Shown in pieces: positions 33,566-47,450 of a stretch of 64,000 nt of DNA. Below the pieces are notes generated by a model. That model was not told the DNA's origin, searched no databases, and saw only the letters and a list, made by a program, of their open reading frames with translations. Origin of the DNA: Novosphingobium sp. 18050 (GTDB lineage Bacteria > Pseudomonadota > Alphaproteobacteria > Sphingomonadales > Sphingomonadaceae); contig NZ_CACSJO010000009.1 of the NCBI RefSeq assembly GCF_902706195.1, positions 112,230 to 176,229 on the forward strand. The letters run 5' to 3'. The position numbers and the translations under genes were made by a program. Within the stretch, counting starts at the first letter, position 1. Each line of letters starts with the position of its first letter.

Positions 33566-35095
33566 TCAGGTCTTTCCCTTGTAATTCCAGCCGCGTGTCA
33601 CGTTGGATCGCTGGAAATAATGCGTTTCGCCGCCCAACATCGGTAAGCTTTGGATTCCAGCGCCGAGATTGATGGTATTGGGGTAGCTGCCGCCACTATT
33701 GCTAAGGGTCACGGTGTTCGATCCAGGATTCATCTGGATGAAGAAATCCTCGCCCGGAGACAGGTCCGAGGCAAGGTTGTTCAGGATGATCCCCTCGGCA
33801 TTCGCGGACAGGTACACTCCGCGCGCCGACCTCATTAGTAGCTGAGTGCTGCCCGCACTGACGGTTCGAGTGGGGATGACGTTCGCTTCTGCGCCCAACC
33901 CGCCCCATGTCGGTCCAGACATGTAGACAGACCCGGCCCCGTCAGTGGTCACCGACTTAGTCGTGACCCCCAGAAAACGATTGCCAGGGCCGAAGACGAC
34001 CCGCGCATCACCGGTTACTGAAAGTGCCGTTCCGCTGCTCACTACATTTGCAGCATCGCCGAATCTGCATCCGTGAATGCGGGCGATCGCGCTGCTGCCG
34101 ACCCGGATGGCATTGCCGAGGTCTTCGAAGCGGCAAGTGTCGATGTCGATGTTTTCACAGCGGTCGATCACCATCCCTACGGTTGCCTGTTGGCACACAC
34201 CGTTGATAAATTTTATCATGTCGGGGGCGTTGTCGCCAAGTGCGGCAGAAGTGCCGCCAAACTCGCGTCCAAGGTAGACGTTGATACCTTGATCGCTCGC
34301 CCCTGCCACATATGTTCCGCTGCCGTTACCGTCGAACCGGCATGTATTGAAGGTGAATGCTTCGCACTGTCCGGACATATAGAGCGCGTACCCACTTTCC
34401 TTGCGCGGACGTTCGACCTGGATCTTGCTTAGCGTTACCCATTGGTGTGGGCGGATGAAATTATCATGACCGCCGCGAAATGCTATCGAATCGCCGTCAA
34501 ATCCGCGAATTTCAATATTTTCGAAATTGCAGGTCCACATTCCGCCATTTCCGCCAGCGTCCATTTGTGAAGTGAAGGACCAGCACGGCTGCCCTGCATT
34601 CTGCGCGCCAAGACCCTGAAAGTCGACGTCGCGAAGAGCGAAGCCCTGTACCTGGCCCATGGGAAGTTTAAACATCGGGTTTGCCGAACCCGCTTTTGCC
34701 TTGAAAAGCGATTGCGCGCGACCCATCCCCCTGATCTGAACTCGGTTGGCGAGCGCAAGGCCATCCGCCACGCAGGTGCCCGAAGGAAACATGATCGGCT
34801 TTTTGAGCATTGATGCGGCATTGATCGCATCCTGCCAGGCAGCGGTGTCGTCACTTATGCCATTCCCGGTAGCGCCGAATTGTTCTGGAAAAAGGTATTT
34901 TTCCAGAATGTCCTTCACGAAGATCGATACGGAGCCGGTCGCGGTCGGGGTGTGTTTCTGGGCGGGGGGGAGTGTATCAGCAATCGTCCCGCCCCCCTCC
35001 ACACCGACAAGCGCGGCACCCTTGCCGGTGCTTGCAGAGGCGAGATCGCGTCGCTGAGTCATAGTCATGCCGCGTGCGGTGAAATCGTTGGCCAT
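33566..35095 (-). CDS. Right-handed beta-helix protein, pectate-lyase-3 / phage tailspike type
   Basis: A 509-residue protein from the ATG at 35095, with GGAGG 5 bp upstream. Residues 1-60 are a short helical/Ala-Gly head (MTMTQRRDLASASTGKGAALVGVEGGGTI). The beta-helix entry FGATGNGISDDTAAWQDAINAA with FPSGTCVADG is the Pectate_lyase_3 signature used by phage tailspikes. Repeating strands run to the end. No signal peptide is visible, unlike secreted pectate lyases. With the next gene it forms a two-gene cassette that looks phage-derived and is AT-richer than its neighbours. It may bind or cut a surface polysaccharide (inference). Confidence 0.8.
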   Translation of the reverse strand: MANDFTARGMTMTQRRDLASASTGKGAALVGVEGGGTIADTLPPAQKHTPTATGSVSIFVKDILEKYLFPEQFGATGNGISDDTAAWQDAINAASMLKKPIMFPSGTCVADGLALANRVQIRGMGRAQSLFKAKAGSANPMFKLPMGQVQGFALRDVDFQGLGAQNAGQPCWSFTSQMDAGGNGGMWTCNFENIEIRGFDGDSIAFRGGHDNFIRPHQWVTLSKIQVERPRKESGYALYMSGQCEAFTFNTCRFDGNGSGTYVAGASDQGINVYLGREFGGTSAALGDNAPDMIKFINGVCQQATVGMVIDRCENIDIDTCRFEDLGNAIRVGSSAIARIHGCRFGDAANVVSSGTALSVTGDARVVFGPGNRFLGVTTKSVTTDGAGSVYMSGPTWGGLGAEANVIPTRTVSAGSTQLLMRSARGVYLSANAEGIILNNLASDLSPGEDFFIQMNPGSNTVTLSNSGGSYPNTINLGAGIQSLPMLGGETHYFQRSNVTRGWNYKGKT

Positions 35096-35162
35096 GATTG
35101 CCTCCAAAAATGTGGAGAGAGAATGAACGCGGCCTGCCAGCAGGGCAGGAGCAGCGTGCTTG

Positions 35163-35594
35163 CTACTGCGCGAACCGATAACGCAGCGAGCCTGCGGTCA
35201 TGACGATGGAGAGGTAGAGCGCGGCGCCGTTCTCGTACTCTTCCCAGATCGGCTCGCAGGCGTTGGCTTGGTAGATTCCCCAGGCTTGGCCGCCTACCGT
35301 CAGGGGATAGCGAGTGGCACCTACGTCGGTTGAACGCTGGACGGTGACGGTGCCTTGCCAGTTACCCGCCAAAGTGATGTAGACCGGCCTTCCTGGTGCC
35401 GGTACGAACGGGCCTACAGAGCCGTTGACGGAAGCGGTTCCTTCAAGGCTCTGGGCCACAGCTGGCGTGACGGTTTGAACGGGAAGCGGCCGCGCACCAT
35501 CGACGAGGGACAGCATACCGCTTTGAGCATCGGCGAACCCAATTGCAAACGCCGGAGCATATCCGCCGGGCAAGGAAATAGGGTTGTTGGACAT
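35163..35594 (-). CDS. Phage-tail-like small protein
   Basis: 143 residues with a beta-rich C-terminal half (GRPVYITLAGNWQGTVTVQRSTDVGATRYPLTVGGQAWG, in part, then ALYLSIVMTAGSLRYRFAQ). I recall similar proteins in sphingomonad prophages, but cannot name a family. No signal peptide. It is 67 bp upstream of the tailspike-like gene on the same strand, probably co-transcribed. Confidence 0.65.
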   Translation of the reverse strand: MSNNPISLPGGYAPAFAIGFADAQSGMLSLVDGARPLPVQTVTPAVAQSLEGTASVNGSVGPFVPAPGRPVYITLAGNWQGTVTVQRSTDVGATRYPLTVGGQAWGIYQANACEPIWEEYENGAALYLSIVMTAGSLRYRFAQ

Positions 35595-35629
35595 GGGGGC
35601 TCCTCATTGGGTGAGACCCGAATCCAGAT

Positions 35630-35678
35630 ACGCACGTCGGTGCGTGTAGGAAAATGCCTTTTAGTTAACTTGCTTTAA
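35630..35678. promoter_or_regulatory. Regulatory region of the phage-tail-like cassette: inverted repeat and CtrA-like box
   Basis: ACGCAC (35630-35635) and GTGCGT (35640-35645) form a perfect dyad. TTAA at 35665-35668 and 35675-35678 are spaced by 6 bases, as in front of sciP. The pair lies 36-84 bp upstream of the 143-residue gene, where a promoter is expected. CtrA control is suggested, not shown. Confidence 0.4.
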
Positions 35679-35679
35679 T

Positions 35680-35694
35680 CGGGGGCGTGCCCCG
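35680..35694 (-). terminator. Short hairpin after lptA
   Basis: On the minus strand, CGGGG pairs with CCCCG around a short loop, right after the lptA stop and followed by ATTAAAG. It suggests lptA transcription ends here, before the tail-like genes. The stem is short, so confidence is moderate. Confidence 0.4.
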
Positions 35695-35697
35695 GTT

Positions 35698-36225
35698 TCA
35701 GTTGCCGTTCTGCTTGGGTACGCTGAAAGTGCCCGAAACGCGGCCGCGCTGGCCGCCGGAGGCGGAAGAGACGCCGCTCTTGAGGTCGACGACCAGACGG
35801 CCGCCGCGCAGGGTGTCGCCGTTGCCGCGCTTGATCGTGGCATTGCCGGTCATCGTGATGATCTTCTGGTTGAAGTCGTAGATGCCTACGTCGCCCGTCG
35901 CCACTTCGTCGGCGCGGGTGACGACGACGCCGCCCGATGCGGTAATGCGTTGGATCTGCATCGAGCCGGCGTTGGTAAAGTTTACCACCGTGCGCGCGGC
36001 GCGCAGGCGCAGTTCGGCCTGCTTCACGTCGACGTTGCCGGTCAGGACTACGCGGTTCTGCTTGTCCTGAAGCTCGATACGGTCGGCGGCATAGTCCACC
36101 GGAGCGTCGGAGTTATGGCCCGAAAGGACCTGGGCGTCGATTTGGGGCGATGCGCCAAGGGCAGCCAGCCCCAGTACCGGCACGGCCAGCGCTACGCGGA
36201 AGAGCTTTTTGCGGGCGGGGGTCAT
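35698..36225 (-). CDS. lptA: LPS transport periplasmic protein LptA
   Basis: A 175-residue OstA-like protein with a signal peptide (LFRVALAVPVLGLAALGASPQIDAQ). The jellyroll repeats VDYAADRIELQDKQNRVVLTGNVDV and TMTGNATIKRGNGDTLRGGRLVVDL are typical. It bridges the periplasm between LptC and LptD. The ATG overlaps the lptC stop (ATGA). The usual next gene, lptB, does not follow; a phage-tail-like cassette does. Confidence 0.92.
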   Translation of the reverse strand: MTPARKKLFRVALAVPVLGLAALGASPQIDAQVLSGHNSDAPVDYAADRIELQDKQNRVVLTGNVDVKQAELRLRAARTVVNFTNAGSMQIQRITASGGVVVTRADEVATGDVGIYDFNQKIITMTGNATIKRGNGDTLRGGRLVVDLKSGVSSASGGQRGRVSGTFSVPKQNGN

Positions 36226-36869
36226 TGGGGAATCCTCAGCTTGCCGGGCGTCATGCGCAGCCGGGCACTGCCTTCAAGGGTCACGGTGCGGCTTTCAAGG
36301 TCAGCCCTCATCGAATCGGAGCGGAACGTGCCGGTGGGCACCGTCCCGTCCACCCCGCCTGAACCGACGGCGACCTTGCTCTTCACGTCGATGTCGACCC
36401 TGCTGGTGGTCATCTTGTAGCCGTCAGGCGCGGCGAAGTTCACCGGGCCGGCCACCGCGATCTTGTCGGTGTCGTAGTTGTAGGCGCCTTTCGGCGCGAC
36501 GATTTCAGCCGGGCCGTCGTTAAGGCTGAGCAGGGCCCTGAGCTTCTGCATCTGGACCACCGGAATGGCGGCGGCGCGCTGCACGGCAGTACCGGCAGTG
36601 ACCACGAAGCCGCGATTCTTGTCGTCCTTGCCGCGATAGGCGGCGTCATTCACCACGAGGCGCTCGTTAGTGATGGCCACCTTGTTGCGATCCAGCAGGA
36701 AGCTGATTTCGCCGCGCGGAGAGAGCGGCACCAGGATCATTACCGCTGCCACCAGACCGATCCCTGCGGGGAGCGCCTTGGCGAGGAAGCCGACAAGTCG
36801 ATCATGCGAGCCACCGGGCGCGGCAAAGTGCCGACGGCGGTTGCGGATCTCTACGGCTTCTACGGACAT
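36222..36869 (-). CDS. lptC: LPS export protein LptC
   Basis: A 215-residue inner-membrane protein with one N-terminal helix (FLAKALPAGIGLVAAVMILVPL) and a periplasmic OstA-like jellyroll (YNYDTDKIAVAGPVNF, RADLESRTVTLEGSARLRMTPG). It takes LPS from the LptBFG exporter and hands it to LptA. It lies 28 bp after rnd and overlaps lptA by 4 bp, forming an rnd-lptC-lptA unit. Confidence 0.92.
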   Translation of the reverse strand: MSVEAVEIRNRRRHFAAPGGSHDRLVGFLAKALPAGIGLVAAVMILVPLSPRGEISFLLDRNKVAITNERLVVNDAAYRGKDDKNRGFVVTAGTAVQRAAAIPVVQMQKLRALLSLNDGPAEIVAPKGAYNYDTDKIAVAGPVNFAAPDGYKMTTSRVDIDVKSKVAVGSGGVDGTVPTGTFRSDSMRADLESRTVTLEGSARLRMTPGKLRIPQ

Positions 36870-36897
36870 GTCTGGTTACGCAACTCTCTTGGAGCGA

Positions 36898-37521
36898 TCA
36901 GGCTGCTTCGTGGCTGAAGATGTCGTGGTCGGGCCAGCCTGCCAGGTCGAGCCGGGCGCGGGCGGGCAGGAAATCGAAACAGGCCTGAGCGATCTCTGTG
37001 CGGTTTTCGCGGGCGAGACGCGTCACCAGGATGGTGTGCATGGCGTGCAGGTAACGCACGTCCGATGCGGCATAGTCCTTCTGCGCGTCGGTCAGTTCCG
37101 GGGCGCCCCAGTCGCTCGACTGCTGCTGCTTGGACACTTCCTTGCCGAGCAGTTCGCGCACGAGGTCCTTGAGGCCGTGGCGATCCGTGTACGTACGCAC
37201 CAGCTTGCTGGCGATCTTGGTGCAGAACACCGGCGCGGCGGTGACCCCCATGTAGTGTTCCACGGCAGCCAGATCGAAGCGCGCGAAATGATAAAGCTTG
37301 AGGCGCGCCGGATCGGCCAGAACGGCCTTCAGGTTGGGCGCATCGTAAGCGCTGCCGGGAGCGAAACGGACGAGGTGTTCGTCCCCCTTGCCATCCGAAA
37401 TCTGCACAAGGCAGAGCCGGTCGCGAGGGGTGATGAGACCCATCGTTTCGGTGTCGACAGCGACGGGCCCCGGCGCGAGCACGCCTTCGGGGAGATCTTC
37501 TTCGTGGAGATAGACAGCCAT
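36898..37521 (-). CDS. rnd: Ribonuclease D (DEDDy 3'-5' exonuclease)
   Basis: A short, exonuclease-only form (207 residues) of RNase D from ATG 37521. Metal ligands fit DEDDy: D23 and E25 (VAVDTETMGL), D83 (ARFDLAAVEHY), and Y150/D154 (KDYAASDVRYLH). The HRDC domains of the E. coli enzyme are missing, which is normal in many alphaproteobacteria. It trims 3' ends of stable RNAs. It is divergent from ung. Confidence 0.93.
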   Translation of the reverse strand: MAVYLHEEDLPEGVLAPGPVAVDTETMGLITPRDRLCLVQISDGKGDEHLVRFAPGSAYDAPNLKAVLADPARLKLYHFARFDLAAVEHYMGVTAAPVFCTKIASKLVRTYTDRHGLKDLVRELLGKEVSKQQQSSDWGAPELTDAQKDYAASDVRYLHAMHTILVTRLARENRTEIAQACFDFLPARARLDLAGWPDHDIFSHEAA

Positions 37522-37617
37522 ATGCCGGAAATGCTTAGGGACTGGGCCGGTGTTTCGCAATGGCCGCAAGCCCTGCCATGCGCCGGTGCGCAGGTTTTTC
37601 GGGAGGGTGAGGGCATC

Positions 37618-38301
37618 ATGGCAACACAGCACCTGAGCGCGCCGCCCGGCTGGACCGCGGCGCTTGGTCCCGCACTGGCCACGCCAGAGGCGCGCGGCCT
37701 CGGTGATTGGCTCGCTGCCGAAGAGGCGGTCGGCAAGCAGATCTTTCCGACGCGCGCCAATCGGCTGCGCGCTTTCGAGCTGACGCCGCTGGACGAAGTG
37801 CGCGTGGTGATCCTGGGACAGGACCCTTACCACAGGGCCGGGCAGGCCCATGGGCTTTCGTTTTCGGTGCCAGAAGGCGTGCGGGTGCCGCCTTCGCTCG
37901 CGAACATCTACAAGGAATTGGCCACCGACTGCGGCGTCGCTGCGCCGGGGCACGGGAATCTGGAGCATTGGGCGCGCCAAGGCGTACTGCTGCTCAACAA
38001 TGCCCTTACCGTCGAGGAGGGGCGGGCCGGATCGCATCAGAACCGGGGCTGGGAAGCGATCACCGATGCGGCCGTCGCTGCCGTTGCCGCCAAGACGGAG
38101 CCTTGCGTCTTCATGCTATGGGGCAACCACGCGAAGAAGAAGGCGATGCGCATGGCTGGGCTGGCGGAAAGCCACCACCTCGTGCTGATGGCCCCGCATC
38201 CGAGCCCGCTTTCGGCTTATACCGGCTTTTTCGGTTGCAGGCATTTCAGCCGCGCGAACGAGTTCCTCAGCAAGAACGGACGCGGGACGATCGACTGGTG
38301 A
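37618..38301 (+). CDS. ung: Uracil-DNA glycosylase
   Basis: Removes uracil from DNA. The ATG at 37618 with GGGAGGG upstream is chosen. A much longer open frame upstream is a shadow. The 227 residues include the catalytic GQDPYH (67-72), the leucine loop HPSPLSAYTGFFGCRHFSRAN and LLLNNALTVEEGRAGSHQNRGWE (both seen in part). Normal length. Confidence 0.97.
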   Translation: MATQHLSAPPGWTAALGPALATPEARGLGDWLAAEEAVGKQIFPTRANRLRAFELTPLDEVRVVILGQDPYHRAGQAHGLSFSVPEGVRVPPSLANIYKELATDCGVAAPGHGNLEHWARQGVLLLNNALTVEEGRAGSHQNRGWEAITDAAVAAVAAKTEPCVFMLWGNHAKKKAMRMAGLAESHHLVLMAPHPSPLSAYTGFFGCRHFSRANEFLSKNGRGTIDW

Positions 38302-38304
38302 CGG

Positions 38305-38613
38305 TCAGGCCGCAGGGCCGGTGAGCGCTGCGTCCATCTGGTAGTGACTCATCGCGCCGCCAATCGACATGTCGCCGAAGCATGCGCGGAATTTGCCGAA
38401 GGCTTCGAGCGTGCGGGCGGCTTGATGGGCTTCCATCGATGTCCACACGACGTTGAAGGTGAATTTCGAGGGGTTTTCGACGCCGCGCCCGAAACTGGCC
38501 GTGACCACACCGTCGCAGGCGGCAAGGTGGGCGACGCCGGTTTCGCGCATGGCGGCGGCGAACTGATCTTCCGCGCCCGGGCGCACTTCGATTTCGGCGA
38601 TTTCCAGCAGCAT
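38305..38613 (-). CDS. Antibiotic-biosynthesis-monooxygenase-fold protein
   Basis: A 102-residue dimeric alpha/beta-barrel type protein (MLLEIAEIEVRPGAEDQFAAAM, VWTSMEAHQAARTLEAFGKF). Many members are quinol monooxygenases or heme enzymes, but the substrate cannot be told. It ends 3 bp from the ung stop (convergent). The ATG at 38613 starts the conserved strand. Upstream codons in frame are not supported. Confidence 0.75.
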   Translation of the reverse strand: MLLEIAEIEVRPGAEDQFAAAMRETGVAHLAACDGVVTASFGRGVENPSKFTFNVVWTSMEAHQAARTLEAFGKFRACFGDMSIGGAMSHYQMDAALTGPAA

Positions 38614-38732
38614 TCCTGATCTCCCTCTCGCAGGTAGTGAACCGGCGGCGAAGGGGATGGTCAAGTTGCGGGGCCAAGTGATCGCCTCGGCGGGTGGGGC
38701 ATTTGACGGGTTCAGGCTGTGGCTCAACAAAC

Positions 38733-38767
38733 AAAAAGGGGCGCACCTCGCGGCGCGCCCCTTTCTT
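38733..38767 (-). terminator. Rho-independent terminator after gltD
   Basis: GGGGCGC pairs with GCGCCCC around an 8-nt loop, with runs of A/T on each side that give a U-tract on the minus strand. It lies 19 bp past the gltD stop. Confidence 0.85.
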
Positions 38768-38785
38768 GTTCGATCTGGCTGAAGT

Positions 38786-40219
<1,434 letters not shown>

Positions 40220-40235
40220 CGTATGCGTATCCCAA

Positions 40236-44873
<4,638 letters not shown>

Positions 44874-45184
44874 CGATATAAACCCATCCTGTCACATTTT
44901 TTCAAATGGGGTCACCGCGCTTGCCCGCAGTCGCGCACGAATCGTGCGACGACCTCACGTAGTCTCACGCGGCACATGACCCCACCGTCCCCATGACGAT
45001 TGAAGGACGGTTTTGCAACTGCGAACGCATCGCTTGCGCAGGATTGCATGCCTGATCGGCAGAATTCACGGCATTTTATTATGCAAACAACCCCGCCCGG
45101 GCTCTGCTTCAAAGGGCCTGAGCGGGGTTGGGGTAGGATGACGCCGGTTGAGAGCGGGCCGGTCGAGCGGGCCCGCAGGTTGGA
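44874..45184. other. 311-bp gltB leader and terminator region
   Basis: No gene seen. It holds the gltB upstream sequence and, at 45089-45129, the terminator of the minus-strand gene that ends at 45185. A TTGAAA/TTTATA pair lies just before the gltB ATG, but leaves almost no leader and so is uncertain. Confidence 0.5.
45089..45129 (-). terminator. Hairpin after the 735-residue membrane protein gene
   Basis: AACCCCGC (45089-45096) pairs with GCGGGGTT (45122-45129), with an inner GGGC/GGCC stem. On the minus strand it is followed by GTTTGCATAATAAAA, a weak U-tract. It lies 56 bp past the stop at 45185. Confidence 0.65.
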
Positions 45185-47392
45185 TCAGGCCGCGCCGCTC
45201 ATGCGCTGAAGCGTGGCGAGGGCGGCGCGCAGGGCCTGCTCGGTGGCTTCCTGGTCGGGACGGGCACCGGGGCTGTCGAACAGGCGTTCCGCGGGCGCGG
45301 CATCGTTTATCGGGGCAGGGGCCAGCGTGGGGCGCGAGAAGGGTACGGCTTCGCGAGCTTCCTGGCCGAGCAGGTCATGGACCGTGCCGCGTTCTTCGGT
45401 TTCTTCCTCGAATGTCTCGATTTCGGCGAACTGGCGCCGCGGGGCGGCGGCGTGGCGCGACAGGTTGAGGAGCGAGGAATAGCCCTGCTGCAGCACGACT
45501 TCCTCGTCGCTCTCTCCTTCCTCTTCCGCCGTGAACGGGCTGGCGGGGAAGGATGCGGGGGCGAATGAGGCCTCCACATCGTGCTGGCCATCCTGTTCGA
45601 AGCGGTTGTCGAAATGGGTGTCGAGAGGGGTCAGACCGATATGGCGCGGCGGGATGTAGCTGGGCAGGGCTTCGTCCGCGCCATAGTCCTCGGCATAGTC
45701 CTCGAAGGTGACGGGGCGCAGCGCGGCGGGAATCGACTGATACGGGTCGAACCCGGCATCGAATGCCTCGGCGGACGGGGCATCCGGCACCGGCGCGATT
45801 GGCGTGTCGATGGTTTCCTCGAAAGCCGCTTCGCTCTCGATCACCGGCGGGTCGAACGAGGCGACATCGGCGAACGGTTCGGGGGCGAGGTTTTCGAACG
45901 CCGGCGGCGTGAACTCGTCCGAAGCGGCGTCGGCAGGGGGCACTTCGCGCAAGGGTGCGAATTCGACAGCAATGGGCGCGGCGGCGATTTCGGCAGCGCG
46001 ACGTATCTGCTGGCGGCGGCCGGCCATGGCGAGGGCGAGGCGCTCGAGCAGTTCGACATGCGACAGAGTGTCGAGGTTGGCCTCGGCGATTCGGGCGGAT
46101 GCCTGCTGCTCGGGCGAAACTGCGACTGCCTGCGCAGGGTTCGCTTCTTCGAACGTCTCTTCGGACTCGAAGGCCTCTTCAGCGAGGGACGTTTCGGCGA
46201 AGATCGGTGAGAAGGCCTGCGGCGCGGCAATGTTTACCTCGAACGCTGCGGGCGCATCCTCGATTCCGGACGCGATCGTCGGCGCATCGAAGGCGTTTTC
46301 CGTCCAGGTGCCGATTTCGGTCACATTTTCCGGCTCGCCAGACCTGGTCTCGTCAGCTTCGGCCTCGGCGGAGAAGGGGGCGACCAGCGGGGCCTCTTCC
46401 TTGCCCCAGGCGCCCGAATGCAGGCGCGGCAGCAGCTTGAAACCGGGCTCGGCGCTGGCAGGATCTGCGGTGATGCTGGAGACTTCGCGTGAGTAGGCTT
46501 CGAACAGGCGGTTGGTCACCGGTGCGAAGGGATGGCCGCTGGGCAGTCCGACGTCGGTCGTCTCGATGGCGCCCTCGATATCGTCGGCCTCGCGGTTGAG
46601 CTGAGCCTGGAACCCTTGCTGGAAGATCTGCGCGTCCGCTGGGATGAAGGGCGCGAAGTTGGCGCGGTCGTCCTGCTCGGGTTCGTGCCATGCCGATTCG
46701 GCATCCAGCCAGGCGGGCAGGTCGGCGCCGTCGTCCGCGACTTCGAGGCTCGGCGCGCGCGGAGTAGCCCGGAAAGCGGGGTCGGCGGACGCGTCGTGAT
46801 CGAACCCGTCGAGGTCGAATTCGGCGACGTTCAGGATTTGCGCGTCCAGTATCGGGGTATCGCGGCCGGGGATCGGTGCGCGGTCCTCGTAAGTGCTGAC
46901 GTCGTCCTCGGTGTTGAGCGCCAGCGCGCGGCGGCGGCCGGGGATGCGGCCCGGGCGGACGGCTTCCGCCAGCTGTGTTTCGACCGGGGTGGCTTCAGCC
47001 GGGGCGGCCTCGGCCATCTCGACGGCGGCGTCTGCCGGGGTGGCTTCAGCGGCTTCGGAGCCGTGCGAAGCCAGCTGCTGCGCCGGGCGGGTGCGTTCGT
47101 GTGCAGCCTTGGGGCGGGCGATCCGGCGGGCGATGACAGCGCCGATCGCAGCGCCGAGACCGGTGGCTGCGAGGGCCAGCAGGATGCGCGTGGTGGTGCC
47201 GAGTGGCGGCGCCGCCATCGGGATCACCTTGTGGATGCCGGTGGCCAGCACCAGACCCTCTATCGCTGCGGGGCTGACCATGATGCTGCCAAGGCCCAGC
47301 AGGGCCCCGCACCAGAGTGCCACGATCGCCGGGAACAGCGGGTGACGGCTGATCGGCTCTGCGCCTGCGTTCCTGCGTTTTTGCTCGCCCAC
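45185..47392 (-). CDS. Large acidic membrane-anchored protein, unknown function
   Basis: The GTG at 47392 (GAGG 9 bp upstream) is chosen because the reading frame upstream is not protein-like. 735 residues: two N-terminal membrane segments (LFPAIVALWCGALLGLGSIM and TRILLALAATGLGAAIGAVIARRI), then about 620 residues very rich in E, D, A and P with few hydrophobic stretches, presumably disordered. A short conserved-looking C-terminus (EATEQALRAALATLQRMSGAA) ends it. A helical patch DTLSHVELLERLALAMAGRRQQIRRAAE divides the tail. No family recognised. Confidence 0.7.
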   Translation of the reverse strand: MGEQKRRNAGAEPISRHPLFPAIVALWCGALLGLGSIMVSPAAIEGLVLATGIHKVIPMAAPPLGTTTRILLALAATGLGAAIGAVIARRIARPKAAHERTRPAQQLASHGSEAAEATPADAAVEMAEAAPAEATPVETQLAEAVRPGRIPGRRRALALNTEDDVSTYEDRAPIPGRDTPILDAQILNVAEFDLDGFDHDASADPAFRATPRAPSLEVADDGADLPAWLDAESAWHEPEQDDRANFAPFIPADAQIFQQGFQAQLNREADDIEGAIETTDVGLPSGHPFAPVTNRLFEAYSREVSSITADPASAEPGFKLLPRLHSGAWGKEEAPLVAPFSAEAEADETRSGEPENVTEIGTWTENAFDAPTIASGIEDAPAAFEVNIAAPQAFSPIFAETSLAEEAFESEETFEEANPAQAVAVSPEQQASARIAEANLDTLSHVELLERLALAMAGRRQQIRRAAEIAAAPIAVEFAPLREVPPADAASDEFTPPAFENLAPEPFADVASFDPPVIESEAAFEETIDTPIAPVPDAPSAEAFDAGFDPYQSIPAALRPVTFEDYAEDYGADEALPSYIPPRHIGLTPLDTHFDNRFEQDGQHDVEASFAPASFPASPFTAEEEGESDEEVVLQQGYSSLLNLSRHAAAPRRQFAEIETFEEETEERGTVHDLLGQEAREAVPFSRPTLAPAPINDAAPAERLFDSPGARPDQEATEQALRAALATLQRMSGAA

Positions 47393-47450
47393 TGATCTTA
47401 CCTCGTGATGTCTTTTTCGATGGACCCGCTCGCTAGTGCCGTCGCTTTCG

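Noticed and set aside
36670..37617. Long N-terminal extension of ung
   Set aside because: The extension is antisense to rnd and lptC. The ATG at 37618 has a strong ribosome site and matches the family length.
44874..44910. TTGAAA/TTTATA promoter for a leaderless gltB
   Set aside because: Matches sigma-70 spacing, but would start transcription at the ATG itself while a possible AGGA site lies upstream. Not decided.
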